From NCBI GenBank assembly GCA_002695185.1, contig NZOF01000204.1, forward strand, positions 58,856 through 94,201: a stretch of DNA of 35,346 nt, given 5' to 3'. Below the pieces are notes generated by a model, which was not told the DNA's origin, did not search any database, and was given only the letters and a program-made list of their open reading frames with translations. Of this stretch, positions 27,057-34,637 are shown piece after piece. The DNA comes from Erythrobacter sp. GTDB lineage: Bacteria; Pseudomonadota; Alphaproteobacteria; Sphingomonadales; Sphingomonadaceae. The translations under genes were made by a program, and so were the position numbers. The stretch's first letter is position 1, and each line of letters begins with the position of its first letter.

Positions 27057-28583
27057 ATGAGTGCATTCGGGCGAAAGAACGGTCCTGCAGGAATGGGCGC
27101 GGGAGCGCGGCCGCAGTTCGGTGTGGCTCGTCCGATGTCCGGCGCCGCCAGCCCGGAAAAGGGGCCGATACGCGAAAAAGGCGGTGAACAGTTCCCGCCC
27201 CTTCCACAAGATCCCCCCTCCCCGGGAGGAGCGCCGGCGTCGCCGCAGAACAGCGACGCTATGTCCCGTCTCGACGAGCGCATGAATACTGTCCATTCCG
27301 GCGAATCGGAGGTGGGCGGGTTCGAGGCATCAGTTCACAAGATCAAGGAACAGGTGCTTCCGCGGCTCCTCGAGCGCGTAGACCCGGAAGCGGCCTCGAC
27401 TCTCTCAAAAGATGAGCTTTCGGAAGAATTCCGGCCCATCATCATGGAAGTGCTTGCGGATCTGAAAGTTACGCTGAACCGGCGCGAACAGTTCGCGCTG
27501 GAAAAGGTTCTGGTCGACGAACTGCTTGGCTTCGGTCCGCTGGAAGAGCTGCTCAACGATCCTGACGTAACCGATATCATGGTCAATGGTCCCGACCAGA
27601 CCTACATCGAAAAGAAGGGCAAGCTCACCATCGCCCCGATCCGCTTCCGGGACGAGACCCATCTTTTCCAGATCGCGCAGCGTATCGTGAACCAGGTCGG
27701 CCGCCGCGTCGACCAGACGACACCGCTGGCCGACGCCCGCCTGAAGGACGGTAGCCGTGTAAACGTCATTGTGCCGCCGCTCTCGCTTAAGGGCACGGCT
27801 ATCTCGATCCGTAAGTTCTCCGAGAAGCCGATCACTCTCGACATGCTTCAGGGCTTCGGCTCGATGAGCGAGAAGATGTGTACAGCGCTCAAGATCGCCG
27901 GCGCTTGCCGTATGAACATCGTCATCTCGGGCGGTACGGGTTCGGGTAAGACGACAATGCTCAACGCGCTGTCGAAGATGATCGACCCTGGCGAACGCGT
28001 GCTGACGATCGAGGACGCGGCCGAACTTCGCTTGCAGCAGCCGCACTGGCTGCCACTCGAAACGCGTCCACCGAACCTCGAAGGTCAAGGTGCTATCACC
28101 ATCGGCGACCTGGTGAAGAACGCCCTGCGTATGCGCCCCGACCGTATCATTCTGGGCGAAATCCGCGGCGCTGAATGTTTCGACCTTCTGGCCGCCATGA
28201 ACACGGGCCACGACGGTTCGATGTGTACGCTTCACGCCAACAGCCCGCGCGAATGTCTTGGCCGAATGGAGAACATGATTCTCATGGGCGATATCAAGAT
28301 CCCGAAAGAGGCCATCAGCCGTCAGATCGCGGAGTCGGTCGATCTCATCGTCCAGGTCAAACGTCTTCGCGACGGTTCTCGCCGTACGACCAACATTACC
28401 GAGGTCATCGGGATGGAAGGCGACGTGATCGTCACCCAGGAATTGTTCAAGTTCGAGTATCTGGACGAAACCGACGATGGCAAGATCATCGGCGAATTCC
28501 GGGCTTCCGGCCTGCGACCATATACGCTGGAAAAAGCACGCCAGTTCGGCTTCGACCAGGCGTATTTGGAAGCTTGCCTTTAA
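27057..28583 (+). CDS. cpaF: CpaF-type Tad/Flp pilus assembly ATPase
   Basis: A 508-residue hexameric secretion ATPase that powers assembly (and often retraction) of tight-adherence Flp pili. Residues 1-90 are a Pro/Gly-rich disordered leader. The N-terminal domain includes [23 protein letters not shown], typical of CpaF. Walker [10 protein letters not shown] is at 292-300, the Asp-box [11 protein letters not shown] near 318, and Walker [10 protein letters not shown] at 363-371, with [21 protein letters not shown] after it. An AGGA sequence lies eight bases before the ATG. No other tad or cpa gene flanks it; the nearest neighbours are EamA and a small membrane protein. It is therefore orphaned from its cluster within this window. 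Confidence 0.95.
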   Translation: MSAFGRKNGPAGMGAGARPQFGVARPMSGAASPEKGPIREKGGEQFPPLPQDPPSPGGAPASPQNSDAMSRLDERMNTVHSGESEVGGFEASVHKIKEQVLPRLLERVDPEAASTLSKDELSEEFRPIIMEVLADLKVTLNRREQFALEKVLVDELLGFGPLEELLNDPDVTDIMVNGPDQTYIEKKGKLTIAPIRFRDETHLFQIAQRIVNQVGRRVDQTTPLADARLKDGSRVNVIVPPLSLKGTAISIRKFSEKPITLDMLQGFGSMSEKMCTALKIAGACRMNIVISGGTGSGKTTMLNALSKMIDPGERVLTIEDAAELRLQQPHWLPLETRPPNLEGQGAITIGDLVKNALRMRPDRIILGEIRGAECFDLLAAMNTGHDGSMCTLHANSPRECLGRMENMILMGDIKIPKEAISRQIAESVDLIVQVKRLRDGSRRTTNITEVIGMEGDVIVTQELFKFEYLDETDDGKIIGEFRASGLRPYTLEKARQFGFDQAYLEACL

Positions 28584-28586
28584 AGT

Positions 28587-28811
28587 CTAGCCGCGCAACA
28601 TCCCGGGTATCGCTACTGCCAGCAGGCCCCCGCCTATTACCGCGAAGGTGAGAAACAAACCGGTCCACGGCATCCAGCCGATCCGGTCGATGCGCGCCCG
28701 GCGGTTTCGACGGCGATCCATGACAAGCGTAAAAAGAGCCAGCATCAAAAAGCCCGCCCCCCACATGGAAAGGATGTCGGCGTCGCTGGCGAAGGTGAGA
28801 AACTCGTGCAT
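28587..28811 (-). CDS. Small two-helix membrane protein of unknown function
   Basis: A 74-residue protein with two clear transmembrane stretches (about residues 14-31 and 48-70) joined by an Arg-rich cytoplasmic loop (DRRRNRRARIDR). The positive-inside rule therefore puts both ends outside. I do not recognise the family; it resembles small uncharacterised sphingomonad proteins. The stop is three bases from the cpaF stop (convergent), and the ATG at 28811 has no obvious ribosome site. Coding is supported by sensible hydrophobicity and a charge pattern that would be unlikely in a shadow frame. A link to pilus assembly is only suggested by adjacency. Confidence 0.65.
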   Translation of the reverse strand: MHEFLTFASDADILSMWGAGFLMLALFTLVMDRRRNRRARIDRIGWMPWTGLFLTFAVIGGGLLAVAIPGMLRG

Positions 28812-28873
28812 CGCCGCGCCATATGGTGTGGATTGGAGAGAGCGCCAAGGCTAACGTTCAGCTTTAACCGAAC

Positions 28874-28898
28874 GGAACGCGTATTATGGAAAGGCGTT
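28874..28898 (+). promoter_or_regulatory. Predicted EcfG (general stress sigma) promoter
   Basis: GGAAC (28874-28878), a 16-base spacer and CGTT (28895-28898) exactly match the established alphaproteobacterial sigma-EcfG consensus. The transcript would start about six to ten bases further on, roughly 40 bases before the first entericidin-like gene, a typical leader. This predicts induction of the two lipoproteins under PhyR/NepR-controlled general stress. The assignment is from consensus match and position. Confidence 0.75.
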
Positions 28899-28945
28899 GT
28901 TAAGCCTCAGAAGGCCACCAACAGGTTCTTCGAGAAGGAAAACCT

Positions 28946-29077
28946 ATGATCAAGAAACTCTTACTCGCGTTTGGCGTAACCTCGATCGCTTTGACCGCAG
29001 CGGCCTGCAACACCGTTAAGGGTGTCGGCAGGGATATCGAATCCGTTGGCAATGCCGGTGAAGACGCGATCGACTAA
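28946..29077 (+). CDS. Entericidin A/B-family small lipoprotein, first copy
   Basis: A 43-residue lipoprotein. A basic start (MIKKLLLAF) and hydrophobic core lead to the lipobox TAAAC, so Cys21 is the lipidated first residue of a 23-residue mature chain. The mature part starts CNTVKGVGRDIE, which is the entericidin signature. In E. coli, EcnA and EcnB form a bacteriolytic lipoprotein pair, toxin and antidote; whether these bacterial copies act so is unknown. AAGGA lies seven bases before the ATG. The mature region is negative overall. It is followed 12 bases later by a second copy and preceded by a predicted stress promoter. Confidence 0.88.
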   Translation: MIKKLLLAFGVTSIALTAAACNTVKGVGRDIESVGNAGEDAID

Positions 29078-29089
29078 GGATCGATTTCA

Positions 29090-29221
29090 ATGACCAGAAA
29101 ACTGACGCTTCTCATTTCTGCCTTGACCATGTCGGTGGTGGTTGCTGGCTGCAATACGGTCAAGGGCTTGGGTGAGGACATCCAGTCCGTCGGTCGTGCC
29201 GGAGAAGAAGCAATCAACTGA
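29090..29221 (+). CDS. Entericidin A/B-family small lipoprotein, second copy
   Basis: A 43-residue paralogue of the preceding gene, with signal peptide MTRKLTLLISALTMSVVV and lipobox VAGC (Cys21). The mature 23 residues match the first copy at 17 positions, while the two signal peptides have diverged. This says the mature chain is under selection and the copies arose by duplication. AAGGA overlaps the end of the first gene and lies nine bases before the ATG. A terminator hairpin begins 23 bases after the stop, so the two genes form a short unit. Whether they are a toxin/antidote pair or two stress lipoproteins cannot be told from sequence. Confidence 0.88.
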   Translation: MTRKLTLLISALTMSVVVAGCNTVKGLGEDIQSVGRAGEEAIN

Positions 29222-29244
29222 GGCCAGTCGACTGGTTGTCAGGT

Positions 29245-29279
29245 AACGCCCGCCCTAACCGGCGGGCGTTTCGGTTTTG
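29245..29279. terminator. Terminator shared by the entericidin genes and the DUF938 operon
   Basis: A 10-bp stem AACGCCCGCC/GGCGGGCGTT with loop CTAACC (29255-29260), followed rightward by TCGGTTTT. Leftward, the stem itself provides a short T run. The stop codon of the convergent DUF938 methyltransferase lies in the loop. It ends the two lipoprotein genes and probably also the leftward operon. Confidence 0.85.
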
Positions 29280-29878
29280 GGGGTAGCGTTCTTTCGGTAA
29301 ACAAGTACCAAGTTATTGGCCGGCATTTGATAGCGAGCGGTTCGCTCGAACCCAGCCGCATTCGCCACCGAATCCACGTCATCCAAGTTCCGCAGCCCCC
29401 ATTCGCTGTCGCGGCGCCTTAGATCGGCGTCGAATGCGACGTTTGAAGGCGCTGTTTCGAGATCATTTTCCAGATAGGGTCCGTAGAGTATCAGGGGAGC
29501 GCCCTCTGTAAGCAGTTCTGCGCCGCCGCGGAATAGTCCGGCCGTTGCGGCCCATGGACTGATGTGGATCATGTTGATGCAGACGACTGCTTCAGCTCTG
29601 TCTACCGGCCAGACCGTATCACGCACATCCAACAGCAACGGCCGCTCAAGGTTGGGAAGACCTGCTTCACGAGCCCATTCCTCTGTCGACGCCAAAGCAT
29701 CGGGATCCGGATCGGTTGGTTGCCACTGAATGGACGGGAAGCGGCGCGCCATGAAGACCGCATGTTCACCAGTGCCGCTAGCAACCTCAAGCACCGACCC
29801 AATCTCGGGAAGTTCTTTCGAGAGAACATCGGCAATGGGTGCGGAGTTGCGAGCAACTGCAGGTGATACGCGTTTCAT
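29255..29878 (-). CDS. DUF938-family SAM-dependent methyltransferase
   Basis: A 207-residue class I methyltransferase of the DUF938 family. It begins KRVSPAVARNSAPIADVL, the family hallmark, and has the SAM-binding glycine motif LEVASGTGEHAVFMA (residues 29-43). An acidic motif (PTDPDPDALAS) and an INMIHISPW region, the usual active-site neighbourhood, follow. The natural substrate of this family is not established. A GAGGATCGG sequence overlapping the upstream stop provides a ribosome site seven bases from the previous gene. It is the last gene of the dgt, NAD(P)-binding, ABA4-like, DUF938 operon. Confidence 0.9.
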   Translation of the reverse strand: MKRVSPAVARNSAPIADVLSKELPEIGSVLEVASGTGEHAVFMARRFPSIQWQPTDPDPDALASTEEWAREAGLPNLERPLLLDVRDTVWPVDRAEAVVCINMIHISPWAATAGLFRGGAELLTEGAPLILYGPYLENDLETAPSNVAFDADLRRRDSEWGLRNLDDVDSVANAAGFERTARYQMPANNLVLVYRKNATPKTETPAG

Positions 29879-29885
29879 CCGATCC

Positions 29886-30356
29886 TCATCGAGGAACTCG
29901 CAGATTGCTTCTTACCCCACCGGCCCGCGCTCGCCGTTCCCGGATGATCAGCCAAAGCAACAGTCCCAAGGGACCAGCAAGAAACGTGGCGAACAAAATG
30001 GGCGCCTGCAACAGGCGCCCAAACGCCTTCGCATCAGCATCCCGTGCAATCCAGATGCCGACGAACAGGTCGAAAGCGAGATAGTGGATCCAGCCAATAG
30101 TCACGCCGGCATCGGTAGCAAAGATCGACCGAATTCCCTCGATCGAGCCGAAACCCATACCTGACGAGTTTCCCCCCGACGATACGAAGAAACCGGTAAG
30201 TACGCCCGCCAGTGACACCGTGTAAGTGAAGCAAAGCAGACCCACCCCCAGATAGAGGGCTGCCGAAAGCAATGCTGGCCAGCGCGGCAGGAAAATCAGA
30301 GCAGCCCACATCACCAAGGCGAGAATGTTAGCTGCGGCGAAAAGATTGTCCCACAT
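29886..30356 (-). CDS. ABA4-like (DUF4281) integral membrane protein
   Basis: A 156-residue membrane protein with four predicted helices, resembling the ABA4 family. Plant ABA4 is needed for neoxanthin synthesis; bacterial members have no settled role. Recognisable segments are WDNLFAAANILALVMWAALIFLPRW at the start, and GWIHYLAFDLFVGIWIARDA with the conserved His and Asp-containing motif. A longer frame opens with TTG at 30371; I prefer ATG 30356, 11 bases after the upstream stop. Carotenoid-producing Erythrobacteraceae make a carotenoid role tempting, but no carotenoid gene is adjacent. Confidence 0.78.
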   Translation of the reverse strand: MWDNLFAAANILALVMWAALIFLPRWPALLSAALYLGVGLLCFTYTVSLAGVLTGFFVSSGGNSSGMGFGSIEGIRSIFATDAGVTIGWIHYLAFDLFVGIWIARDADAKAFGRLLQAPILFATFLAGPLGLLLWLIIRERRARAGGVRSNLRVPR

Positions 30357-30367
30357 TTCGATGTCTC

Positions 30368-31063
30368 TCAATCCTCGACCAGCGTCGGCAACGAATGAGC
30401 CGCCCGCATAATGGCATCGTTATCATGGACGAACCTTCCCCGAGCGGCCCGCTTCGCCAGAGAGAGGGCAGCCTTCGCCACAAGTTCGGCGTCAATTCCG
30501 CGATATTGCCGATATTTGCCGTGCATGAAGAGGTTGGCAATCGGTGAGGCAGCAATGCCCAGCCGCTCTGCAGTGCGACGATCATTATCGCGGCTCCCAA
30601 CCAGCAGGCCGGGACGCAGAATATCGAGACGATTGAAACGCAGCCGCGTCAGATCACGCTCAACCTCGCCTTTCACGCGGAGGTAAAAGGTTTTCGACGT
30701 AGGGTCTGCCCCAACCGAACTGACATGGACAAACCGCTCAACCCCGTTGTCCAGCGCCGCATGTGCCGTCTGGAGTACGAGATCTTGATCCACTGCACGA
30801 AACGCCGCCTCGTCCTCGCCTGCCTTTTCCCATGTGGTTCCAAGTGCGCAAATGACCGCCTTTGGACGCAAAGCCTCAAATATTTCCCCCCATTTGGCAG
30901 GATCGGCAACGAAGTATTCAATCCTGATACCATGAGGAAGTTTGGCTTCGCGCCGTGCAACGGCCTGAATGCGGACATCCTCTCTACCCACACATGCCTC
31001 GAGGACCTTGCCTCCGACCAAGCCGGTTGCCCCGACAAGACAGAGGCGCAGCGCATCAGACAT
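30368..31063 (-). CDS. Atypical short-chain dehydrogenase-like NAD(P)-binding protein
   Basis: A 231-residue single-domain Rossmann protein of the NAD(P)H-binding/HTATIP2-like kind. It has a nucleotide-binding CLVGATGLVGGKVLEACV near residue 8, a family motif VHVSSVGADPTSKTFYLRVKGEVERDL (Ser, then Tyr-xxx-Lys) and a final LRPGLLVGSRD. It may act as an oxidoreductase or as a cofactor-sensing regulator; no substrate is visible. The ATG at 31063 is preferred over 31090 since AAGGGC is six to ten bases upstream of it and the extra residues would lie in the dgt gene. It overlaps the dgt stop by eight bases. Confidence 0.85.
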   Translation of the reverse strand: MSDALRLCLVGATGLVGGKVLEACVGREDVRIQAVARREAKLPHGIRIEYFVADPAKWGEIFEALRPKAVICALGTTWEKAGEDEAAFRAVDQDLVLQTAHAALDNGVERFVHVSSVGADPTSKTFYLRVKGEVERDLTRLRFNRLDILRPGLLVGSRDNDRRTAERLGIAASPIANLFMHGKYRQYRGIDAELVAKAALSLAKRAARGRFVHDNDAIMRAAHSLPTLVED

Positions 31064-32216
31064 TGGATAGCCCTTCCGGTGCACGACCATAGATTTTCCG
31101 GCACTGGTCGATTGCGAACCGGTCGGTCATGCCCGCGATGAAATCCGCGATATGCCGGCTCTTCTCCGGTTCGGTTACCGGCATTCTCTCGAACCAGTCG
31201 TCGGGCATGATGCTGGGTTCCTGTTGATATGCGACGAACAGCCGCGCCACGACATCGCGGGCCTTTTCTGCCGTGGCGATCTGTTCGGCATGATAATACA
31301 GGCGTTCATACATGAATTTCTTAAGCCGCCGTTCCTCGTTCGCCAAATCGGGCGAGAAGCCGGCCAGTTGTCGGCCCGCGCCGCGAATTTGCCCGATATT
31401 CTCGATCCCTGATACATTGGTGCGGGTGTGGTCGATCACGTCGTTCACCATAAGCCCGATCTGGCTGCGGATCAGTTCGCGCAGCTGAATGTCGCGGGTG
31501 ACGTGGGGGAAGCGCCGTTCGACCTTGCGGAACTGATCCGCCAGAAAGTCGAGCTCCATCAGATCGTCGAGATCGAGGAAGCCTGCACGCAAGCCATCGT
31601 CGATATCGTGATTGTCATATGCGATGTCGTCAGCGACAGCGGCGACCTGCGCTTCGAGCGAGGGCCATTCTCCCAGTTCGAGCGGAAAGGCGCCGTCGAC
31701 TTCAGCGAGTGCCCAGTTTGCGGCCTCGACCGGACCATTGTGCTTCGCCATTCCCTCAAGCATTTCCCAGGTCAGGTTCAGCCCGACGCGATCGGGATAG
31801 GGGCTTTCGAGCCGCGCGAGGGTGCGGATGCCATGCGCATTGTGATCATATCCCCCGGCATGGCTCATCGCCTCTTCCAGCGCCTTTTCTCCGGCATGGC
31901 CGAAGGGCGGGTGCCCGATGTCATGCGCAAGGCAGAGCGCTTCGGTCAGATCCTCGTCCAGTCCCAACTCGCGCGCGATCACGCGACCGATCTGGGCCAC
32001 CTCGATGCTGTGGGTGAGGCGGGTTCGGTAGTGGTCGCCATCGGGCGCGACGAAGACCTGGGTCTTGGAGCGCAGGCGGCGGAACGAGATCGAGTGGATG
32101 ATCCGGTCCCTGTCCCGCTGAAATTCACTGCGCGGCCCGCGCGCGCCATCGCGGTCTTCGGTGAATTCGCGCCCGCGCGATGTGGCGGGGTCGGCAGCGT
32201 AAGGGGCTTTTTGCAT
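31056..32216 (-). CDS. dgt: dGTPase-like HD-domain triphosphohydrolase
   Basis: A 386-residue HD-superfamily phosphohydrolase. Family members cut dNTPs, classically dGTP, to deoxynucleoside and tripolyphosphate. The metal-binding set is present: His69 in THSIEVAQIGR, His98-Asp99 in CLAHDIGHPPFGHAGE, and Asp196/197 in VAAVADDIAYDNHDIDDG. RRLRSKTQVF (46-55) is the conserved nucleotide-site segment. The length suits the short, type 2 dGTPase-like proteins common in alphaproteobacteria, so dNTP specificity is not certain. It heads the leftward four-gene operon. A hairpin terminator and the racemase gene lie upstream. Confidence 0.93.
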   Translation of the reverse strand: MQKAPYAADPATSRGREFTEDRDGARGPRSEFQRDRDRIIHSISFRRLRSKTQVFVAPDGDHYRTRLTHSIEVAQIGRVIARELGLDEDLTEALCLAHDIGHPPFGHAGEKALEEAMSHAGGYDHNAHGIRTLARLESPYPDRVGLNLTWEMLEGMAKHNGPVEAANWALAEVDGAFPLELGEWPSLEAQVAAVADDIAYDNHDIDDGLRAGFLDLDDLMELDFLADQFRKVERRFPHVTRDIQLRELIRSQIGLMVNDVIDHTRTNVSGIENIGQIRGAGRQLAGFSPDLANEERRLKKFMYERLYYHAEQIATAEKARDVVARLFVAYQQEPSIMPDDWFERMPVTEPEKSRHIADFIAGMTDRFAIDQCRKIYGRAPEGLSNV

Positions 32217-32257
32217 GTGCGAGCGGCTTAGGTCAGCCGACTCATCGCGACAACGTG

Positions 32258-32299
32258 AACGAAAAGCGAACCTTCCCGCTTTTCGGCAGGAAGGTTCGC
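32258..32299 (-). terminator. Terminator of the racemase gene
   Basis: An 11-bp perfect stem GCGAACCTTCC/GGAAGGTTCGC with a 12-base loop lies between the racemase stop and the dgt start. Read on the minus strand it is followed by TTTTCGTTC, so it ends the hydrolase-racemase transcript and separates it from dgt. Confidence 0.88.
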
Positions 32300-32321
32300 A
32301 CTATCGGGCAAAAGCCCGGTT

Positions 32322-33029
32322 CTAGCCGAAGATCCAGTCAGCCGCGGCGCGGCAGTGGATGTCGGTGGAATCGAACACCGGCAGGACATTGGCATCGGTA
32401 TCGACGACCAGTTCGAGTTCGGTGCAGGCCAGCACGATGGCATCGGCGCCTTGCTTGTCCTTCATGGTGATCAGGCTCTTGAGCGCACGTTCCGCATCGC
32501 GGGTCACGCGGCCCAGCATCAGTTCCTTGTAGATGATGCCATCGACCAGTTCGACATCGCCCGGATCGGGCGGCAGCAGATCGACGCCGTGCGAGACCAG
32601 CCGCTGGCGATACCAGCTCTCGGTCATCACGAAGCGCGTGCCCAGCAGCGCAGCGCTTTCGCACTTCGCCTCGGCCATCGCCTCGCCCACTGCATCGGCA
32701 ATGTGGATCACCGGGATGGAGATGCCTTCGGCCACGCGGTCATAGACCTTGTGCATGGTGTTGGCCGCGATCACGAGGCCTTCGGCACCAGAGGCTTCCA
32801 GCTTGCGCGCGCTTTCGACGAGGATCGAGGCAACACCGTCCCAGTCATCGGAGTTCTTGGCCGCGGCGATGCGCGAATAGTCCAGGCTTTCGATGACCAT
32901 CGGCGCGCTGGCCATGGGCTGTGCCCGTTGCTGGACCAGCTTGTTGATCCGTTCGTAATAGGCGCGGGTGGAAATCCAGCTCATCCCGCCGATGAGACCC
33001 AATGTGCGCAAAGTCCGCGCTCCCTTCAT
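32322..33029 (-). CDS. Aspartate/glutamate racemase-family protein lacking the first catalytic residue
   Basis: A 235-residue protein of the Asp/Glu racemase superfamily. It begins LGLIGGMSWISTRAYYERIN, the family hallmark. The second catalytic cysteine is intact (Cys202 in VLACTELELVV). The first, normally Cys (or Thr in the YgeA type) just before NTMH or NTAH, is Ala: the sequence reads VIAANTMHKV at residues 86-95. Racemisation normally needs an acid/base residue on each side, so this protein may be inactive, one-directional or a different lyase or isomerase. The gene is cotranscribed after the hydrolase (gap 34 bases) and followed by a terminator. Confidence 0.85.
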   Translation of the reverse strand: MKGARTLRTLGLIGGMSWISTRAYYERINKLVQQRAQPMASAPMVIESLDYSRIAAAKNSDDWDGVASILVESARKLEASGAEGLVIAANTMHKVYDRVAEGISIPVIHIADAVGEAMAEAKCESAALLGTRFVMTESWYRQRLVSHGVDLLPPDPGDVELVDGIIYKELMLGRVTRDAERALKSLITMKDKQGADAIVLACTELELVVDTDANVLPVFDSTDIHCRAAADWIFG

Positions 33030-33063
33030 GTTTGTTACGCCGCCCCTGTGCGGCCCCTCATGT

Positions 33064-34065
33064 TCAAGGGGTTAGAACGGGCTCGGCACCTGCCGGTTCC
33101 GCGATCGGCAGATCGGGCGGAACAAGCGCCTCCGGCAGCCAGATCGCCAGGTCGGTGGCGCTGCGTTCCGCCGCCTCTTCCATCGGCAGATGGCCCACTT
33201 GGTCATAGGCAACCAGCGTGGAGCGCGGCAGATGCCGATCATACCAAAGCGCCGCCTCATAAGGGATCAGCGCGTCCTCCTTGCCCCAGATGATCAGCGT
33301 GGGCACCTGAACCCGCGCCAGATCCTTTGCATCGAAGCTGCTGCGGGCCGTGCCGAACCGTTTGCGGGTGGCGCCGCGATTGCCCGGATAGCGCGCCAGT
33401 TCCCAATAGCGATCGATGGCAGCATCGGTAACGATGGCCTGATTGGACACGCTCTGCCGCAGGCTCTTGGCGACAAGGCTGCGTGGCAGCAACTGGCTCA
33501 TGATGTCGCCCACCACCGGCACGCCTGCCAGCGTGAAGGCGATGTTGCCGCCACCTTCCCTTTTCACCGGCGCGCCTGCGGCATCGACCAGCACCAGCGC
33601 ATCGAGCCGCCACGGCTTGGCGATAGCATAGGCCATGGCGATGCCGCCGCCCATCGAATTGCCCGCCAGCGTGAAGGTGTCGACGCCCAGCTTGGCGGTC
33701 ACCGCATCGATATCCGCGCCGAAAGCTTCGGGGCTATAGTCATCGTCCGGTGCGGGGCCGGTCAGGCCGTGGCCGCGCTGGTCGAACCGGATCACGCGGT
33801 AATCCGCCTTCAGCATGTCGGCCCATTCCTGCCACGTGTGCAGGTCGGAGTTCGAACCATGAAGCAGCACGATAACCGGCGCATCGCGCGGGCCTTCGTC
33901 GCGGACATGGATCGCCCGCCCTTCCCCCACCGGGATGAACTGCGACGGGGCCGCGCCATATTTGGCGCGCATCGCCGCCGGGTCGGTGTCGGGTACGCGA
34001 AAGACCAGCACGGCTATGACAAGCACCGCGACGAGAATCAGCAGCCCGCGCCAGACCCACTTCAT
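33064..34065 (-). CDS. Membrane-anchored alpha/beta-hydrolase
   Basis: A 333-residue serine hydrolase. Residues 4-22 form a transmembrane anchor. The fold shows HG at 69-70 (oxyanion hole), DQRGHGLTG (95-103), the nucleophile Ser137 in GNSMGGG, Asp264 in WGKEDALIPY and His292 in VGHLPMEE, so the triad is complete. It could be an esterase, lactonase or epoxide-hydrolase-like enzyme with the active domain outside the membrane. A very good ribosome site GGAGGGG precedes the ATG. It leads the transcript with the racemase, 34 bases downstream. The 226-base region beyond it (34066-34291) has no supported gene. Confidence 0.9.
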   Translation of the reverse strand: MKWVWRGLLILVAVLVIAVLVFRVPDTDPAAMRAKYGAAPSQFIPVGEGRAIHVRDEGPRDAPVIVLLHGSNSDLHTWQEWADMLKADYRVIRFDQRGHGLTGPAPDDDYSPEAFGADIDAVTAKLGVDTFTLAGNSMGGGIAMAYAIAKPWRLDALVLVDAAGAPVKREGGGNIAFTLAGVPVVGDIMSQLLPRSLVAKSLRQSVSNQAIVTDAAIDRYWELARYPGNRGATRKRFGTARSSFDAKDLARVQVPTLIIWGKEDALIPYEAALWYDRHLPRSTLVAYDQVGHLPMEEAAERSATDLAIWLPEALVPPDLPIAEPAGAEPVLTP

Positions 34066-34224
34066 CGAACCCCTCCCCGTTCAGCTTCGTACACCCATTC
34101 CTGAAGGATGGAGCGGCTGGAGCACAGTCCAGGGGAGAAAATCCCTGCTACGCACCTTGTGCCCCCACGGCCTGGCTCGGTCATTCTCATGGCGGGGAAG
34201 ATAGGCGAATTGGTCACAAGTAGG

Positions 34225-34244
34225 AAAGGGCCGAAGCGGCCTTT
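34225..34244. terminator. Possible weak terminator after the pntB-linked gene
   Basis: GGCCG-AAG-CGGCC, extended by AAA/TTT with a one-base bulge, stands 47 bases after the small-protein stop on the minus strand and gives a short T run (TTTCC). The stem is short and the run interrupted, so the call is weak. Confidence 0.35.
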
Positions 34245-34291
34245 GCCCCCGCCCCATCCCTATCTCGCGATCGCTTTCGTGCGCTACCGAT

Positions 34292-34633
34292 CTAGCGGGC
34301 CGTGAAGGAGCAGATCGCCGCAGAGGTGCCGACGACCTCGATCGCTTCGGGGTCGTCCACCCGCCGCAGCCGCTCGAGAAATTCGGCCATGGTCAGCGGC
34401 ACGTCGCTTTCACCCTCGCGCGCCTGCAAATTTTCCAGCTTGCGCAGCTGGTTGAGCGAGAGGCGTTCCGACATGCGCTGGCCCATGCAGGCGGCCACCG
34501 GCTGGGGAATGCCCTTGTCGACCAGCGTGGTCTCGATCCTGTCGGAGGTGACCTGCTCCACCCCGCCGAGAGCGCCCCAGAGAAACAACCCGCCAATGGC
34601 AAGCAGGGCGATGATAATAATGATTTTACGCAT
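34292..34633 (-). CDS. Small membrane-anchored protein downstream of pntB
   Basis: A 113-residue protein of unknown function. Residues 1-24 are one hydrophobic segment (MRKIIIIIALLAIGGLFLWGAL) that is an anchor or uncleaved signal. The rest is a soluble helical domain with CMGQRMSERLSLNQLRKLENL and a second cysteine near the end (AAICSFTAR), so a disulfide is possible if it is exported. The ATG at 34633 lies four bases after the pntB stop, showing cotranscription and translational coupling with transhydrogenase. I do not recognise the family; similar hypotheticals seem common in sphingomonads. A role in the transhydrogenase complex is suggested only by this coupling. Confidence 0.75.
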   Translation of the reverse strand: MRKIIIIIALLAIGGLFLWGALGGVEQVTSDRIETTLVDKGIPQPVAACMGQRMSERLSLNQLRKLENLQAREGESDVPLTMAEFLERLRRVDDPEAIEVVGTSAAICSFTAR

Positions 34634-34637
34634 GAAT

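Noticed and set aside
34066..34291. A small gene upstream of the alpha/beta hydrolase
   Set aside because: A 65-residue plus-strand frame (34108-34305) is proline-rich, has no ribosome site and overlaps the end of the pntB-linked gene; I see only a weak hairpin in this stretch.
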